From contig VXAZ01000607.1 in the NCBI GenBank assembly GCA_013399875.1, positions 496,001-560,000 on the forward strand: a stretch of DNA of 64,000 nt. The letters run 5' to 3'. The notes beneath the pieces were generated by a model. It worked only from the letters and a program-made list of their open reading frames with translations, was not told the origin of the DNA and made no database searches. The stretch's first letter is position 1. Each line of letters starts with the position of its first letter. This DNA is from Gymnorhina tibicen. Taxonomy: Eukaryota > Chordata > Aves > Passeriformes > Artamidae. A program made the position numbers and the translations under genes. Of this stretch, positions 21,018 through 31,900 are shown piece after piece.

Positions 21018-21090
21018 ATTAGGCTAATGGTTGGATTCAATGGTCTTAAAGGTCTTTTCAGACCTAAACGACTCTATGATTTTAGAAATT
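21018..21090 (+). mobile_element. CR1 LINE, 3'-tail relic
   Basis: 'ggttggattcaatggtc', 'ttaaaggtcttttcagacc' and 'taaacgactctatgattt' reproduce the end of CR1 (ggttggaactagatgatc, tttaaggtcccttccaacc, aaaccattctatgatt). Only the last ~70 bp is recognisable and it is well diverged. Confidence 0.85.
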
Positions 21091-22460
21091 ATCATCTTTA
21101 GCAGAGCAGTCTGCCATCAAGGCACCTGTAGCGAGGGCTTTGCCGTGCTCATCACCGCGTTACCTTTCCCTGCAGCCACACTAATTGCTAACCCTGGGCA
21201 GGAAAAATGTATTTTCCTTACTGTCAAAATGACAACCTCTAAACAAATCCTAAATCCTGTTCTGTGCTTCCAGCAGTGTTTTATCTTTCCGCTGCTGTTC
21301 TCTTGAGATTTATGCCTCATGATCTGGAGGAACCTGCAGCATCCATCCCTACCTGTTTCTTGTCTATTTAAGTGGCAAGGGCTTGTCAAGGCACGGAAGT
21401 TTCATTGATTTACTGTAAGATGCGGGATCAGGCTGCTGCAGTGAATCCCTGGCTGTGCTCCCACTCGGAGAAGTTCCTCCTGGGTTGGCAGAGCCCAGCG
21501 AGGCACTGAGTGCACCAGGACCGGAGCATCCAGTGCACTGGAGGGGGATGAGGGGAGAGGGGTAAAGGATTCGAGTTGGAGGGGTCTGTGTTTGTGTCTT
21601 CGGCTGAATCCCCAGAGCTGACCCTGCCAGAGGAACGGGCCTTGTCCTGTGAAAGTGTCCTCAGGCTCCGGGATGCCCGAGAGCAGAGGGACTGCGGGAT
21701 AAGTGTGTGTTTGTTTGTTTTTACAGCCCGTTGCCACGTTCAGGTGCACGGGCCCCATTAAAGGAGGAGCAGCCTGTAAATCGCTGCTGCAGTGAAGGGT
21801 TATGTCTCCCTCGCTGCTGCATTTCATCCTGCACAATCAGGGAAGGGATTTGTCCTGGCACAGGCTCCCGCTTTACTGTGGAAAATGAGAATGGAACCAC
21901 ATCCCTCCTGCTCTTTCCAGGCTGGAAAAGGGGTCAGACCCTCCAGGAGCTCAGACCCTCCAAGAGTGGCCATGAAGCTCCAGCTCCACGTGGGGAAGGA
22001 TGGGGCAAGACCAGGATGGGCTGGAGATGGAGCACGTGGAGGAGCAGTGCCAAGGCTCCATGGATGTGTCTCATCTCCGAGCGCGGAAGGGGTCAGGAAT
22101 CTTGAGAGCTTGTGCCAGTAACAAATGATTGATGCTGTTATTCTCCAGGGTGTGTTAAGAGAGAAGATTTATCATGGTTCTGAAAAGGCAAAAGATGTGA
22201 CAGGAGAGCTCCTGCCTGCTGGAAAAGGAGACATTTAAACCCTGAAGTGTTCAGGCAAGATGGATTTGATATTCCTGTGCCTTGGACTATCAGAACAGTG
22301 CCCCCCTCATCCCTTCCCTTTTCCCATGGCATCTTCCTTTGGGTCAGGGATGCACGAGGATCGTACGGCTGCTCCCAACCCTTCTCAGTATCTGAAGTGC
22401 TGGAAGAAAATTACCCCGAGGTCCTCCAAGGAGAAATTTAAGCAGCAACTTGATCCTCTT
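21091..22460. other. Non-coding background
   Basis: No gene recognised. A 12-bp direct repeat TCAGACCCTCCA occurs at 21934-21945 and 21951-21962 (17-bp period). AT-richer tracts at 21190-21330 have no clear motif order. Confidence 0.5.
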
Positions 22461-22469
22461 TCTGTCAAA

Positions 22470-22970
22470 CTTCCTGGGAAAACTCCTCTTTAGTTCAGCA
22501 GGAGATAGATAAAGTGTATTATGGTTACCATTACACATAAACACAGCCAATTTGGTAAAATTCATCTGCGCCGAGTCCCGTCCCTGTGCAGGGAATGAAT
22601 CAGGGTAGCAGCTACAGCCCTGGGCTCCCAGCGATCTCCCCTTCGATAACATAAACAGAGAATTGGAAGGGAAATGTCATCTCAGTGAGTTCATTCTGAA
22701 TCACATGTTTGATGAAAGGCTCTTTATAAACCCTTAAACTGCCTAAAGCCATTCACCTGAAAAAAATGTAACATTCCTCACAGGAAAAGAACAATTAGCA
22801 ATACAATTAGTTTTCCAAGAGGCAGCGATAAATAATTGAATTTTTTCTTTGACGGGAGGGACGCACTGACAGTTCTCAGCTCCTTGTATTGACAGCAGAG
22901 GAAACGGCCCATGAAACCGGTCGTTTGCGGGGAATTTTGATCTATCAATTGCGAGAGAGGAGAACAAGAG
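22470..22970. promoter_or_regulatory. Candidate regulatory region
   Basis: CpG-poor, AT-rich. ATGGTTACCAT at 22521-22531 is a palindrome with one central base. Further right are CAATTAGCAATACAATTAG (two CAATTAG copies near 22790-22810) and GATAAATAATTG near 22829. Confidence 0.3.
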
Positions 22971-23925
22971 AAGCATGAAAGAGCAGCTCGGCTGTCAGAT
23001 GGCAGCTGCAGCCACTGCAGCCTGGCTGGGCTGCAACACAGGCAGGCAGGACCCAGGAACGCTTCCAGGGGCTGTGCACATCTGGCCGGACACCCCGTGC
23101 TCCTGTGGGTGTCCACAGCTGGCTCCCAGCAGCTGGGATGGAGGGAGCGAGCTCCCTCAACGTGCTCCAAGTGGCCTTTGGCCAAACTACCAAGCTGGAA
23201 CCAGCCTGAGAGGCTTCGTCCCAGCTCTGGGCCAGGCAGGTGGTGAATCACAGCGCTGGGAGCGGTCACACACAGCTCTGGGTGGGGATCCCACACGGGA
23301 GGGGAGGGAGAGATTCATCTCTGCCACGGAGAAATGAAGCAGGACCAGCAGCGCAATTTTCAGTTATGAATTTGTGATCAATACCCTGCTCCCATTGATT
23401 CCCTGCTCGCCGTAATGAACTGATTGAGGCGAGCGCAGCTGATGCCTCTCGGCCGGTGGCTCTGGCCGGGCACAGGGAGGGGCACAGGGGCAGCCACCGG
23501 CCCTGCCGGCACAGCCAGGGTCACCACGTGGGCAGAGGTCACCGTGGGGCTCCCTGGCTGTGCCTGGGTGACAGCCTCAGGCTTAGGCTGCACGAGTGTC
23601 AGGGGGACTTGTGCTCCTGCCTCCCACCAAACATGTGCTTCTTCCTGGCAGTACATCCCAAGCGGGAACCAGCCCTTTCAGACCTCACAAGGACAGGCAC
23701 AGGGAGAAAGACCAATCTTGTCAGCATCTCTTAAGCTTGGGACCTTCTCCTCCTCTTTGTTAGTGCATTTGTAGCTGCTCTCTCCTCTGCTTTCCTCAGC
23801 TCCCATCCTTCCCTACTCCTTCCAAAAGAGGAGAGTGAAAAATGCGCCTTTTGCCCCCTTAACTACTTTCCTGTGAAATTAGAACTCCCGTTGGCTGACC
23901 CTGCTGTGGCTGAATCTCAGCCTTT
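22971..23925. other. GC-rich non-coding background
   Basis: No gene recognised. A modest AT-rich patch lies at 23340-23420. Confidence 0.5.
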
Positions 23926-23929
23926 TCTC

Positions 23930-24205
23930 CATCAAATCCTTCCTGCAGAATTTATTGGGTGGTGCAGCATTACCCTCATAAAAAGGCAATAAATGGCCCT
24001 GTTTGCATTACACTCCATAATGGCTGTAACCTCGTGGCATTCTTGCAGAGCAGCCTTAGGAACAAAGGGGCAGAAAAGAAGGCTCCCAGAAATCTTTGGG
24101 ATAATTACGCTGCGGGAGTGCTGGAATCTTTAAAATCATTTTAAATCAAAGGAAACCCAGATTTTAAATCTGAGGTTAACAGCACTTGGGACACTTGCGA
24201 AACTC
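23930..24205. promoter_or_regulatory. Candidate regulatory island with two adjacent palindromes
   Basis: AT-rich with GGCAATAAATGGCC and CCATAATGGCTG at the left. At the right, TTTAAAATCATTTTAAA (24129-24145, 17 bp) and CAGATTTTAAATCTG (24158-24172, 15 bp) are both perfect around a single central base and share TTTTAAATC. Two independent palindromes within 44 bp suggest a dimer-binding site or structured RNA. Not aligned to other species. Confidence 0.4.
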
Positions 24206-24431
24206 CTCAGCCTCAGCAGCTTGCAGCATATTCTTTGAATCCTGCGTGAGGAAGATTCTCCTTCCTTTCCCTGTATTTCCCCACTTGTTTCGGGAGGCTG
24301 GCAGGTTTCCAAGGCCCATTCACTTGGGGAACACTTCCTATCGTGGAGCACCCTGAGGGTGCAGCAATGGGCGTGAGACAGGGTGGGAGCAGAGCCAACC
24401 TCGGCATCAGCCGACCTCAGACCACGTTTTG

Positions 24432-24472
24432 GGGACAGGCAGCAGGTCAGGGACAGGCAGCACATCAGGGAC
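24432..24472. repeat. 18-bp-period direct repeat
   Basis: GGGACAGGCAGCA at 24432-24444 recurs at 24450-24462, followed by a third GGGAC at 24468. Local duplication only. Confidence 0.75.
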
Positions 24473-24834
24473 GTGGGGATGCTGCAGGTGGATCTGCAGG
24501 TCTCCAGGCTGGTGCGAAATGCACAGGAGTTTTTGTTGCCTGCTCTAAGAAGCCGTGAAAAGAGCGTTACCCTGGATCACGGTGGAATTGATTTCTTGCA
24601 GGATGACCAGGAGAACCTTCCTAAAACATATGATCTTAGGCATCTGTTTGTCTGCGGCTCGTCCTTCAGCCCATCTCCCCAGGGCTGGCGTGGGGACCGC
24701 CACCACCTCCCCCCGTCCCCAGGGACTTCCCAGCAGTGCTGCAAACACCGGGGGCAGCAGCTCAGGCTCTTCCAGCTCTGCTAACACTCTGCTGTTTGCC
24801 CGACCTGGCAGCCTTTTATTGCTCTTTCAACAGC

Positions 24835-25035
24835 CCCTTCTAAACATTATGGCTCACTTAGAGTTTAGGAAGGCGGCACTTTGGAAATGCGGAGTTTGCT
24901 GTTTCAGCCAGGATGTGCATTACTTGTCCCTCATTTCTTTATTGGATAAAGCAGTTTTATCCACTCCGTGGAGTCAAGTTATAAAGCGGAGATGTAAGGT
25001 CACAGTAGAGGAAGAGTAAAACAGGGCTGGGATAA
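24835..25035. promoter_or_regulatory. Candidate island with GATA inverted repeat
   Basis: TGGATAAA at 24943-24950 and TTTATCCA at 24956-24963 are perfect 8-bp arms with a 5-base spacer, placing two GATAA cores head to tail on opposite strands. Surrounding sequence is CpG-poor with CATTATGGCTC and GTTATAAAGCGG. Confidence 0.35.
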
Positions 25036-25429
25036 TGATAAGGGAGAGGAGACAGATTTTGGCCTGGACTCTGCTGCAGAGCCCCCGCAGCCCTGCCAGG
25101 CTGGGGTCACACCTGTACTCCCACTCCCGGGTCTCACCTCCTTCCTGCTCGTGCCCAGAGGAGCAGAGCGCAGGCGGGGACACAGAGCGGTGGCAGAGGG
25201 GACAGGGCTGTGCTCAGCCCCCGCCTGCTCACCCGGGTACAGCGTGGTCCCAGGTAAGGTCAGCCCCTGCCAGCCAGCGACTGTGTGAGAGCGGCCAGCG
25301 CCAAACCCAGCGCGGGTTTCTCCCCGCCGTCCCCGGGGCAGGGCTCCCATCCTGTGATTCACTGGGATGGGATGTGGAAATGAAAACAAAGAGAGCATGA
25401 ACACAACAGCTCGTGCTGCTCTGCGAGGC

Positions 25430-25570
25430 CAGTAATTGAAAACTCCTGACGCTAAACAGAAATGAAAATGTTAATGGCAAACACCCAGAGCAAATGTATT
25501 CCATATGCAGAGGATCGCCATAGGCTGACAAATACAAATGTTGCCGTAGCTACGGGGGGAGCAAAGGCTA
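25430..25570. promoter_or_regulatory. Candidate island with RFX X-box-like site
   Basis: GTTGCCGTAGCTAC at 25540-25553 matches the RFX X-box consensus GTNRCC-NN-RGYAAC at all positions but one. An E-box CATATG lies at 25502-25507 and GTTAATGGC near 25470. RFX factors act at ciliary and other genes; no such gene is visible here. Confidence 0.3.
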
Positions 25571-25869
25571 GGATGCTGCTGCGGAAGGAAGGGGCTGCAC
25601 TCCCTGCCCAGCACAGAGCAGCTCCCGGCTCCCGCTCCCGCCGCTCTCCCGGCCAGGAGCGGCACCTGCAGCTCCCAGAGCTGCCATTCCCATTCCTCAC
25701 CTACACACCCTGTGGTTGGGAGGAGGCTGGAACACGGTGAGGGAGCCCTGACCCTCAGCCCCCTCGGAAGGGACGAACATTCCCCTCTGACCGACACCTT
25801 TCCAGGAGGGAAGAAGCCGTCCGGGAGCCCTGTCCGTGAGCGCAGGCACGGGAATGACTGCGCTGCTCG

Positions 25870-26270
25870 CGGGAGGCTCGCCATAAATCCATCCTGTGAG
25901 AGCTCCCAAGTCGGAACAGGAGCTAGAGGGTAACGACTTAAGAATAATACACAGAAACCCAGCAAGAACTCCGAATGCCTGGTGGAAGCCCAGGGGAAAT
26001 TAGCCTAATGCTCAGCAAATGTTGGAGAGCGAGGGGATTACTCTTCCCCCGGCCCCGCTGCTGCCGCCGAGAGAGTTTGCGGCACTTTGTCATTTATGGC
26101 TGGAGCTCTTTATGGCTCTGGGGGTTTTCATAGCCGGAGTGGCTCCTCCTTGCATCCGTCTTTGCTGTCATGGACAGGGAGATTGGTGCTTAGGGCACCA
26201 GCCCGGGGCCTGACAAACCTGGACTCGCTTCAAACCCGGCTCCTGAGCAGCTTTGCCATAAACCCACAGT
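25870..26270. promoter_or_regulatory. Second TTTATGG/CCATAAA cluster
   Basis: CCATAAA at 25881-25887 and 26256-26262 and TTTATGG at 26093-26099 and 26109-26115 make four CDX/posterior-HOX-type sites in under 400 bp; the middle two are 16 bp apart. TTTATGGCTGGAG is shared word for word with the cluster at 16806. Confidence 0.35.
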
Positions 26271-26479
26271 GAAACCAGGGCCGTAGCACCGAGGCCAGCC
26301 CTGCTCACAGCCCCAAACCCAGCCCTTGGGCTCACCTCACTTTCTGGAGGTGCAGGTAAAGCTTTTCGAAACTCCTGGTGGCTTTCCTTCCCTCCCCGTT
26401 TTTTCCCAGACTTGCAGCCTGCCTCCAAAGCAGGCAATGTTCACACTCCTTGGGTTCCAGCACGAGCATTCCTTCCAGC

Positions 26480-26560
26480 TCCATCTGTGAGCCTTAATTA
26501 GTGAATTTACTGACAGAAACTTTATTAATACAGCATTTAGCTCTGCTGGCAGCATCTTGC
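26480..26560. promoter_or_regulatory. Short homeodomain-site patch
   Basis: CCTTAATTAGTGAATTTAC and TTTATTAATACAGC within 60 bp, with a TGACAG core between them. Short and weakly delimited. Confidence 0.2.
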
Positions 26561-26975
26561 GCCCTTCAGAGCCTCCTGTGCAGCAAAACACCGGCTCCCA
26601 GGGCCTCTGGGGGTTTTCCTGCCTTCATTTCCCCTTCTGGGGGCCCAGGAGCACCCGCCCTGTCCTGCCGCCCTCCCCTCGCTGCCTGTCTGCAGGGGCA
26701 GCGGGATGCCCAGCTGTCCGGGGAGCACACACACGGTGGGAGCAGCAAGGAGGAGCCTGACAACACCTTGGCACCCGCTTCATCCCCCCTGGAAGCAAAC
26801 CAGGGCCCAGGTCCCCAGCTCTGTGCTGTGACCACACCCCCGTCCCCTTCCCCTCGTGCCGGGCACACCAGAGACCACCTCTTGTAGGACAGACCCCACA
26901 AACAGCTCCCACAGGAGGCACAACCCAGGATTCCTGCCACATCCTCCCTCTCCTTTCAATTTCTTTTCTCCTTCT
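26561..26975. other. GC-rich non-coding background
   Basis: Open frames up to 140 codons but no recognisable product. No RNA gene seen. Confidence 0.5.
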
Positions 26976-27190
26976 AGTTGTTTTTTTTTTCCTCAAAGAC
27001 ATTAACCAGATATAAAAGTTAAATGTGAAGTCGAAACAATAAGGCATGGAAATAGCAGAAATAACTTAATTAAGTTTTTAAAGATTTCCATGCTTGAATA
27101 AATTAGCCTTCCTGCAAATGTCACAACAGGCAGAAAAAATGTGTAATCAATGGAGCACAATGTTACTTTGCTCTTTAGTTAAATGAAAGC
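26976..27190. promoter_or_regulatory. Strong candidate island with nested palindrome
   Basis: GCATGGAAAT (27044-27053) and ATTTCCATGC (27084-27093) are perfect 10-bp arms enclosing a perfect 14-bp palindrome AACTTAATTAAGTT (27063-27076). GGAAA/TTTCC are NFAT-like cores and TTAATTAA is a homeodomain palindrome. Surrounding sequence is AT-rich and CpG-free for about 150 bp. Whether it is a cruciform, a dimeric protein site or a structured RNA cannot be decided from sequence. Confidence 0.45.
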
Positions 27191-27421
27191 TCCAGCAGTG
27201 TGTTCTCCAAGCTTCCCCCTCTTCCTCCACTCTCCCCACTGCATCTTCCCCACACGCTGAGCTGCTCTGGGGGGAAAGCTCCAGAAACTCCAGCACCAGC
27301 TTTCCCCTGTGCAGGCAACAAGCTGAGAGCTTTCCTTTGCTCTGCTCCCCTGAAGCACCATGGGAAAGCACCAACAACCACTTCCATGTGCTGGTGATAC
27401 GACTGGGAGGGAGGGGACGCT

Positions 27422-27450
27422 CCTAATTTGTCAATTAGGCAAAAAAAAAA
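27422..27450. repeat. 18-bp palindrome followed by A10 run
   Basis: CCTAATT (27422-27428) and AATTAGG (27433-27439) form a perfect inverted repeat with spacer TGTC, then one C and ten A residues (27441-27450). Confidence 0.75.
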
Positions 27451-27567
27451 GGCGGAATCAGCAGGAATAACGTGTGTTTTTCACTGGGGAATATGCCAAA
27501 GCTTCCCAGTGCCACCCAGGCCCCTGCCCGTCCTGCTGCACAGAGAGAATGCCACTCCTGAGGATGG

Positions 27568-27812
27568 GAATTTATTGGGGAGGGTTTAGGGGAGAGCAAC
27601 CAGGACAGGCAGGGAGATTAAAACGCTGACACAGGAGGGAAGCAGAGGGAATTTTGGCTTGCTTATTCTGGAAAAGAGAGACGAGGCGAGACATGCAAAC
27701 AGTCTTCAAACATTTAAAGGAAAGCTCTGAAAAGGGAGAGAATAAACAGGTTTTCATGTTTGCTACGAGGATGACAAGATAAACATAAACTGCAGCAAGG
27801 AGCACTCGTGTT
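27568..27812 (+). mobile_element. CR1/L3-like LINE relic (3' end of ORF2)
   Basis: The stretch carries 'tttattggggagggtttagg', 'gagagcaaccagga', 'ttctggaaaagagagacgagg', 'acagtcttcaaacattta' and 'aaactgcagcaaggag' in the order found in old CR1/L3-type elements of amniotes, where they encode the end of the reverse-transcriptase ORF. It is diverged, interrupted and non-functional. It is older than the 9.7-kb copy. Confidence 0.75.
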
Positions 27813-28430
27813 CGACATCAGACGCGCCTGCGGTGCCGGGGTGAGGCTTTGAGCGGCTCCGCCGGCGCTGCCGGCGGCACGGCTGCCTCCGTCCTGGGCC
27901 CATCGTCCTGAGGCTGGACCCTCAGGAGCAGCTTTGGGGGCGTGATGGAGCCCTGGAGCCAGGGCCAGACGATCTGACCTCCCGGGCTGATGGCCCAAGC
28001 CCCTGTTTTGCGACGCCCGTTGGAGTGCAGCCAGCAGGCAGCGATGGCAGAGCCAGGAACAAGCTGGGAACGGGTTAAACCTCGCTGCTGAGCCCACAGC
28101 TCCTGAGCCTGCCTCGCCTTTTCTATTATGGCCAAGAATTGTCAACTATTCCATACGAGAAGCTGACCCAGGGCATCCCTGTGTTCGGTGTAGGGTGTCA
28201 CATGGGCTTTAAACAGTCGATGCTCTTGGCTACTTCAGCTGCGTCACATCTGACCCCTGAAACGCAGGAGAGCACGAGGCTCGATGGCTTCTTCTCCCTC
28301 CACTCCCCCAAGGGCTGGACCTGCCACAGGGACACACAGTCAGCTTCCAATCCCCTTGGATAATGATAAGGGTGAGCAATTGAGCTGCTCTCTGCTCCGC
28401 CAGGAGCTGAATCCCAGGCCGGGAGTGCTG
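27813..28430. other. Non-coding background, CpG-rich at left
   Basis: CpG-rich at 27815-27900 with a GCCGGCGCTGCCGGC inverted element; otherwise nothing recognised. Confidence 0.45.
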
Positions 28431-28554
28431 CTGTCTGCGGTGTGACACACACTTTATTAGAAAGTGAGCCATTGGAAAGTATTGGAAATTCTTCTAAGAC
28501 CGTTTTGATTGTCCTCGAGGAACCAGTGGCTGAGGCTGCAATGCCGGGAGGACA

Positions 28555-28650
28555 AAGGCAGCTGCCAGATGAAAGTAAAGAGAAAGGATTTCTCCTCTGA
28601 ATCATCAGCCAATTAAATTTTCAGCACAATAAAAGTGGAGGGCAAGCGGT
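28555..28650. promoter_or_regulatory. Small AT-rich patch
   Basis: GAATCATCAGCCAATTAAAT and CACAATAAAAGTGG cores in CpG-poor sequence. Weak. Confidence 0.2.
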
Positions 28651-29119
28651 TCCACTAATGGCTCTCGCCAGCTGATCCCATTACCAGGCACAGCCGCCAG
28701 GCTGGCAGGGCCCCGAGGGGGGACACGGGGGACATCCAGAGGCTGAGGAGCTGCAGGGAGGCCCAGCAAGGCCGGGAGTTGGGCAGAGAGCACAAGCACC
28801 GGGTTATTGATCCCCATCCTTCAGGCCTGACACCGCCTTTTCCTGCGGCCTGAACCCACCGTCTTTGTGTCTTCACCGTGGCGGAGGAGCTGCGGGGGCA
28901 AGGCTGCACAGAATTGCTGCTTTTTCTTTTCTTGCCCAAATAGTGTTTAATTTGACTGGAAATGAGCTTGCACAGAGCCATAGGAACCTTTGCTTAACTT
29001 GAAAGAAGCAACCCTTGCTGCACTGGTTCCCATCTCTGATCAAGAGACCCATTTTGGGTTTAAAGACACGTCCTGTGTGCGACTGGTGCCACCACGGGCA
29101 CACAGCGAGGCGAATGTCC

Positions 29120-29560
29120 AGGCACTAAAGAGGATTTTATTTATGGTTCTTGATTCTTTGCTGAGCTAAAAGATTTGCAGTGACAGAACATTTCTTCTCA
29201 CCTCTGCCCTTCGCCCCCTTCAAGGCTACCGAAACAAATATATGATCTGAAGAGGGAAGATGAATCCTCCGAGTCCTCACAGGTCGTTTACCAGCACGAC
29301 AAAAGCCTGGAAAGCTCCATGTGTTGGTTGAAGGGAAATCTTCCCTCCCCTTGCAAAATTTGGGACGGAGCATTGTTACTAATGACCTCCTTGGATCCGT
29401 GCCCAGGATGTGGAGATATCATCTCCCGCTCCCAGTAATAAGGTCGCAACTGATCCTGAACAAATGGCAAAGTTATTTAATAATTATTTTGGAAGGTCTG
29501 CTCGTGACCTTTCAGCTCGTCAGGGTAAGTAGCACGAATTTATCACCGGTGCCACGTGAA
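29120..29560. promoter_or_regulatory. Candidate regulatory region
   Basis: Two AT-rich parts. The left (29130-29270) has TTTTATTTATGG and ACAAATATATGATC. The right (29385-29530) has AGTAATAAGGTCGC, GTTATTTAATAATTATTTTG and GTGACCTTTCAG; the AAGGTC and TGACCTT elements are nuclear-receptor half sites about 70 bp apart in opposite orientation. Confidence 0.35.
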
Positions 29561-30055
29561 GGGGCTTGATTATTTGAGCTGTTTTCCTGGCAGGAACTTG
29601 GTTTTCCCCCATTTTCTGAGCCATTCAAGGTGTGCACCAGCTGGGAACACAGATACGATTCCTGCCCATGGTGTGATGGGGTTTTGCCTCGTGTTGGGGC
29701 CATCCCTGAAAGCGCATCCAGCACGGATTCCCGCTGGGGCCGGGGGATTTATTCCCACACACATCAGTCAGGCAGCTGGGACCCCACTGGACCCCGAAAC
29801 AGGGCCCTTTAACCCAGCATCGCGACACCTGCTCCGCAGGAATCGCTTCCCAGTGGATGAGGATGGGATTGGGACGGCAGGAGGTTTGCTGGAGAGTGGG
29901 AGAGGCCCCGTTCCCACTCCCCCAGGACCTTGGGAGCCGCTGCAGACTCTCTGGCTTCTCCCTTTGGGGAAAGCTGCCCAAAGCCTCTTACAACAGTGCC
30001 TGGAAGCGCCCCTCGGCTGTCCTGTTTGGATAACTGTTCGCAGGCAGCCTTGCCT
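29561..30055. other. GC-rich non-coding background
   Basis: A 170-codon open frame is present but its Pro/Gly/Arg-rich translation matches nothing I know. Confidence 0.5.
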
Positions 30056-30059
30056 TTCA

Positions 30060-30370
30060 TTTCCTTAATCTTAAATTGCATCAAAAGGCAGAGATTAGAG
30101 GTAAAACCTCAATAAAAGACGGAACAAAAGCCTCTGCCCACATTGGATTCTCATACCCAGCTTTGCTGTGGTTTTGTTCTCCTCTTGTCTGACAGGCTGA
30201 GTAGCCAAACCTTAAAAAACTGAAAAACCCCCTAAGATTAAAACACTATTTAGAGAAGGCCATGCCAGTCTGAAATCACCTGTGGTTCATACATTAAACA
30301 TCAAATGTGCGCTAACTCTGAATTATGGTCATGAAAAGCAAATCCTTTAATACCATTTTCTGTGTTACAC
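30060..30370. promoter_or_regulatory. Candidate regulatory region
   Basis: About 300 bp with almost no CpG: GAGGTAAAACCTC (13-bp inverted repeat near 30098), TTAAACATCAAATGTGCG, GAATTATGGTCATG and a TTTAATACC segment. Function inferred from composition. Confidence 0.3.
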
Positions 30371-31280
30371 GGGCTGGAGCTTAGCATTAAGAGTCCCGGT
30401 TTTTCTCGAGCCAGTCAGTGGAGTAGGACTTTCCCACCTGGAGTTATCCCTCCGCCCTCGGAGGTGTTCAAAACTTCCCGCCCTGGGAAGGAGCACGGAT
30501 GCAGGAGAGCAGAAAGCAGGAGCAGAAGCCTTGGCCGGGCGGCCCGGCCCCGCTGCCAGCTCTCCCAGAGGTTTCCCAGAAGCCGTGGCAGCTGTCGGGG
30601 CTTTCTGGCTGCTGAAGGGGATTTGCAGCGCCAAGGAGATGATGCTCCTCTCCACTGTGAGCGAGCAAAACGCTGCCAGAAGGAGAGGAGAGGGGAGAGA
30701 GGAGAAATCCTGGCCCCCCACCTGCACAACCCTGGACCTGATGCAGGAGCATCAATTCCCAAGGCTCTCCAGGGCGCTGCAGAGGCGGTGGATGCTCCTC
30801 AGCCGTCCCTAGGAAAGCAGACAGAGAGTGTGTCTGATTTGATGGGGCAAGGGCTGGGAGCAATTTGATTTTGAGAGCGTATCAGCTTTGTATTGCACCT
30901 CCTCACTGAAGAGCTGGGTTTGCACTCAGCAGCTGATGGGCAGCACAGCAGTGGATGACACATCCCCCAAGCACACTCCTGTCCTGAAATAACCACAATT
31001 AAAGGAGAGCAGAGCAGCGGTGACAATAAACAGGAGTAAACCAGAGTGTCAATGTGAGTTACTCAGCCAGGCATCCTCCTGGGTGACAGCGCTTCCCAGA
31101 AAGTGGTGTCTTAAAATGGAAAGGGGAGAGACCAATCCCCACGCCGAGGAGTTGGAATTACCCTCTTAGGACAGAGGAGCATGTTCCTGCTTTTATTTCC
31201 AACTTCTCCTGAAAGTTGTCAGAACTAGTTCTGCTTTTCTCTTCTGGTTATTTTTCTAGTTATTAACATGTGAATAAAGC
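30371..31280. other. Non-coding background
   Basis: GC-rich on the left, more neutral on the right, with no gene recognised. Confidence 0.5.
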
Positions 31281-31900
31281 ACCCCAGGAGCGTTCCGGCA
31301 CGGGGAGCCCAATCCCGGGAGGTCAATTTATCAGCTCCGGACAAAAGCCCCTTCTCACCAGGGCTGCCTCATGTTCAGTTTATTGTTTTCTCCCACTCCT
31401 GAAGTTCCCCGGGTATCCGTAGGGCACCTGGGGAAGCAGAGGGCCGGCGGGGAGGTGGCAGTTCCGCTGCTCCTCAGCCGCCCGGGCTCTGTGGCTGCGG
31501 GGAGCCCGCACAGTGACCCCGCAAGGCAGGAGCCGGGAGCTGCCGGGCAGCACCGCCCGGGTGCCGGCTCCATCCGCCCCCTGCTCCGCGCTACAATTCA
31601 ATTATCTCCTTCCCACCCGCTTCACCTTGAAGGCAGCACGGGCGCTCCCCAGCACGAGCCGTTTAGGGCTGCCGCGGGCACAACAGGACAATTTGAACCT
31701 TCATTCGGCGAAGCGCTGCTCGTATGTTACATTTCACGGGGCCCAAACGGCCCGTGCACCTTCCCGGTACTCTCTCCCGTCTCCCAGACACGGCTCCGGC
31801 TTTTTTAACCCTCGCTTTGGAGGACCCCCGTGACCCTCCCCAGGCTGGGACCTGGCTCCTCCCTAGCTCAGCGTTTCCGACTTTCTGTTTTGTCACCCCC
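31281..31900. promoter_or_regulatory. CpG-rich segment
   Basis: CpG is frequent from 31290 to 31830. No TATA box, initiator or coding exon can be paired with it. It continues past the AT-rich island at 31900-32060 into a second CpG-rich part (32065-32460), giving a CpG-rich block with an embedded octamer island. Confidence 0.35.

Noticed and set aside
27568..27812. Host exon suggested by protein-like pieces
   Set aside because: The word order matches CR1/L3-type LINE sequence and the frames are broken.
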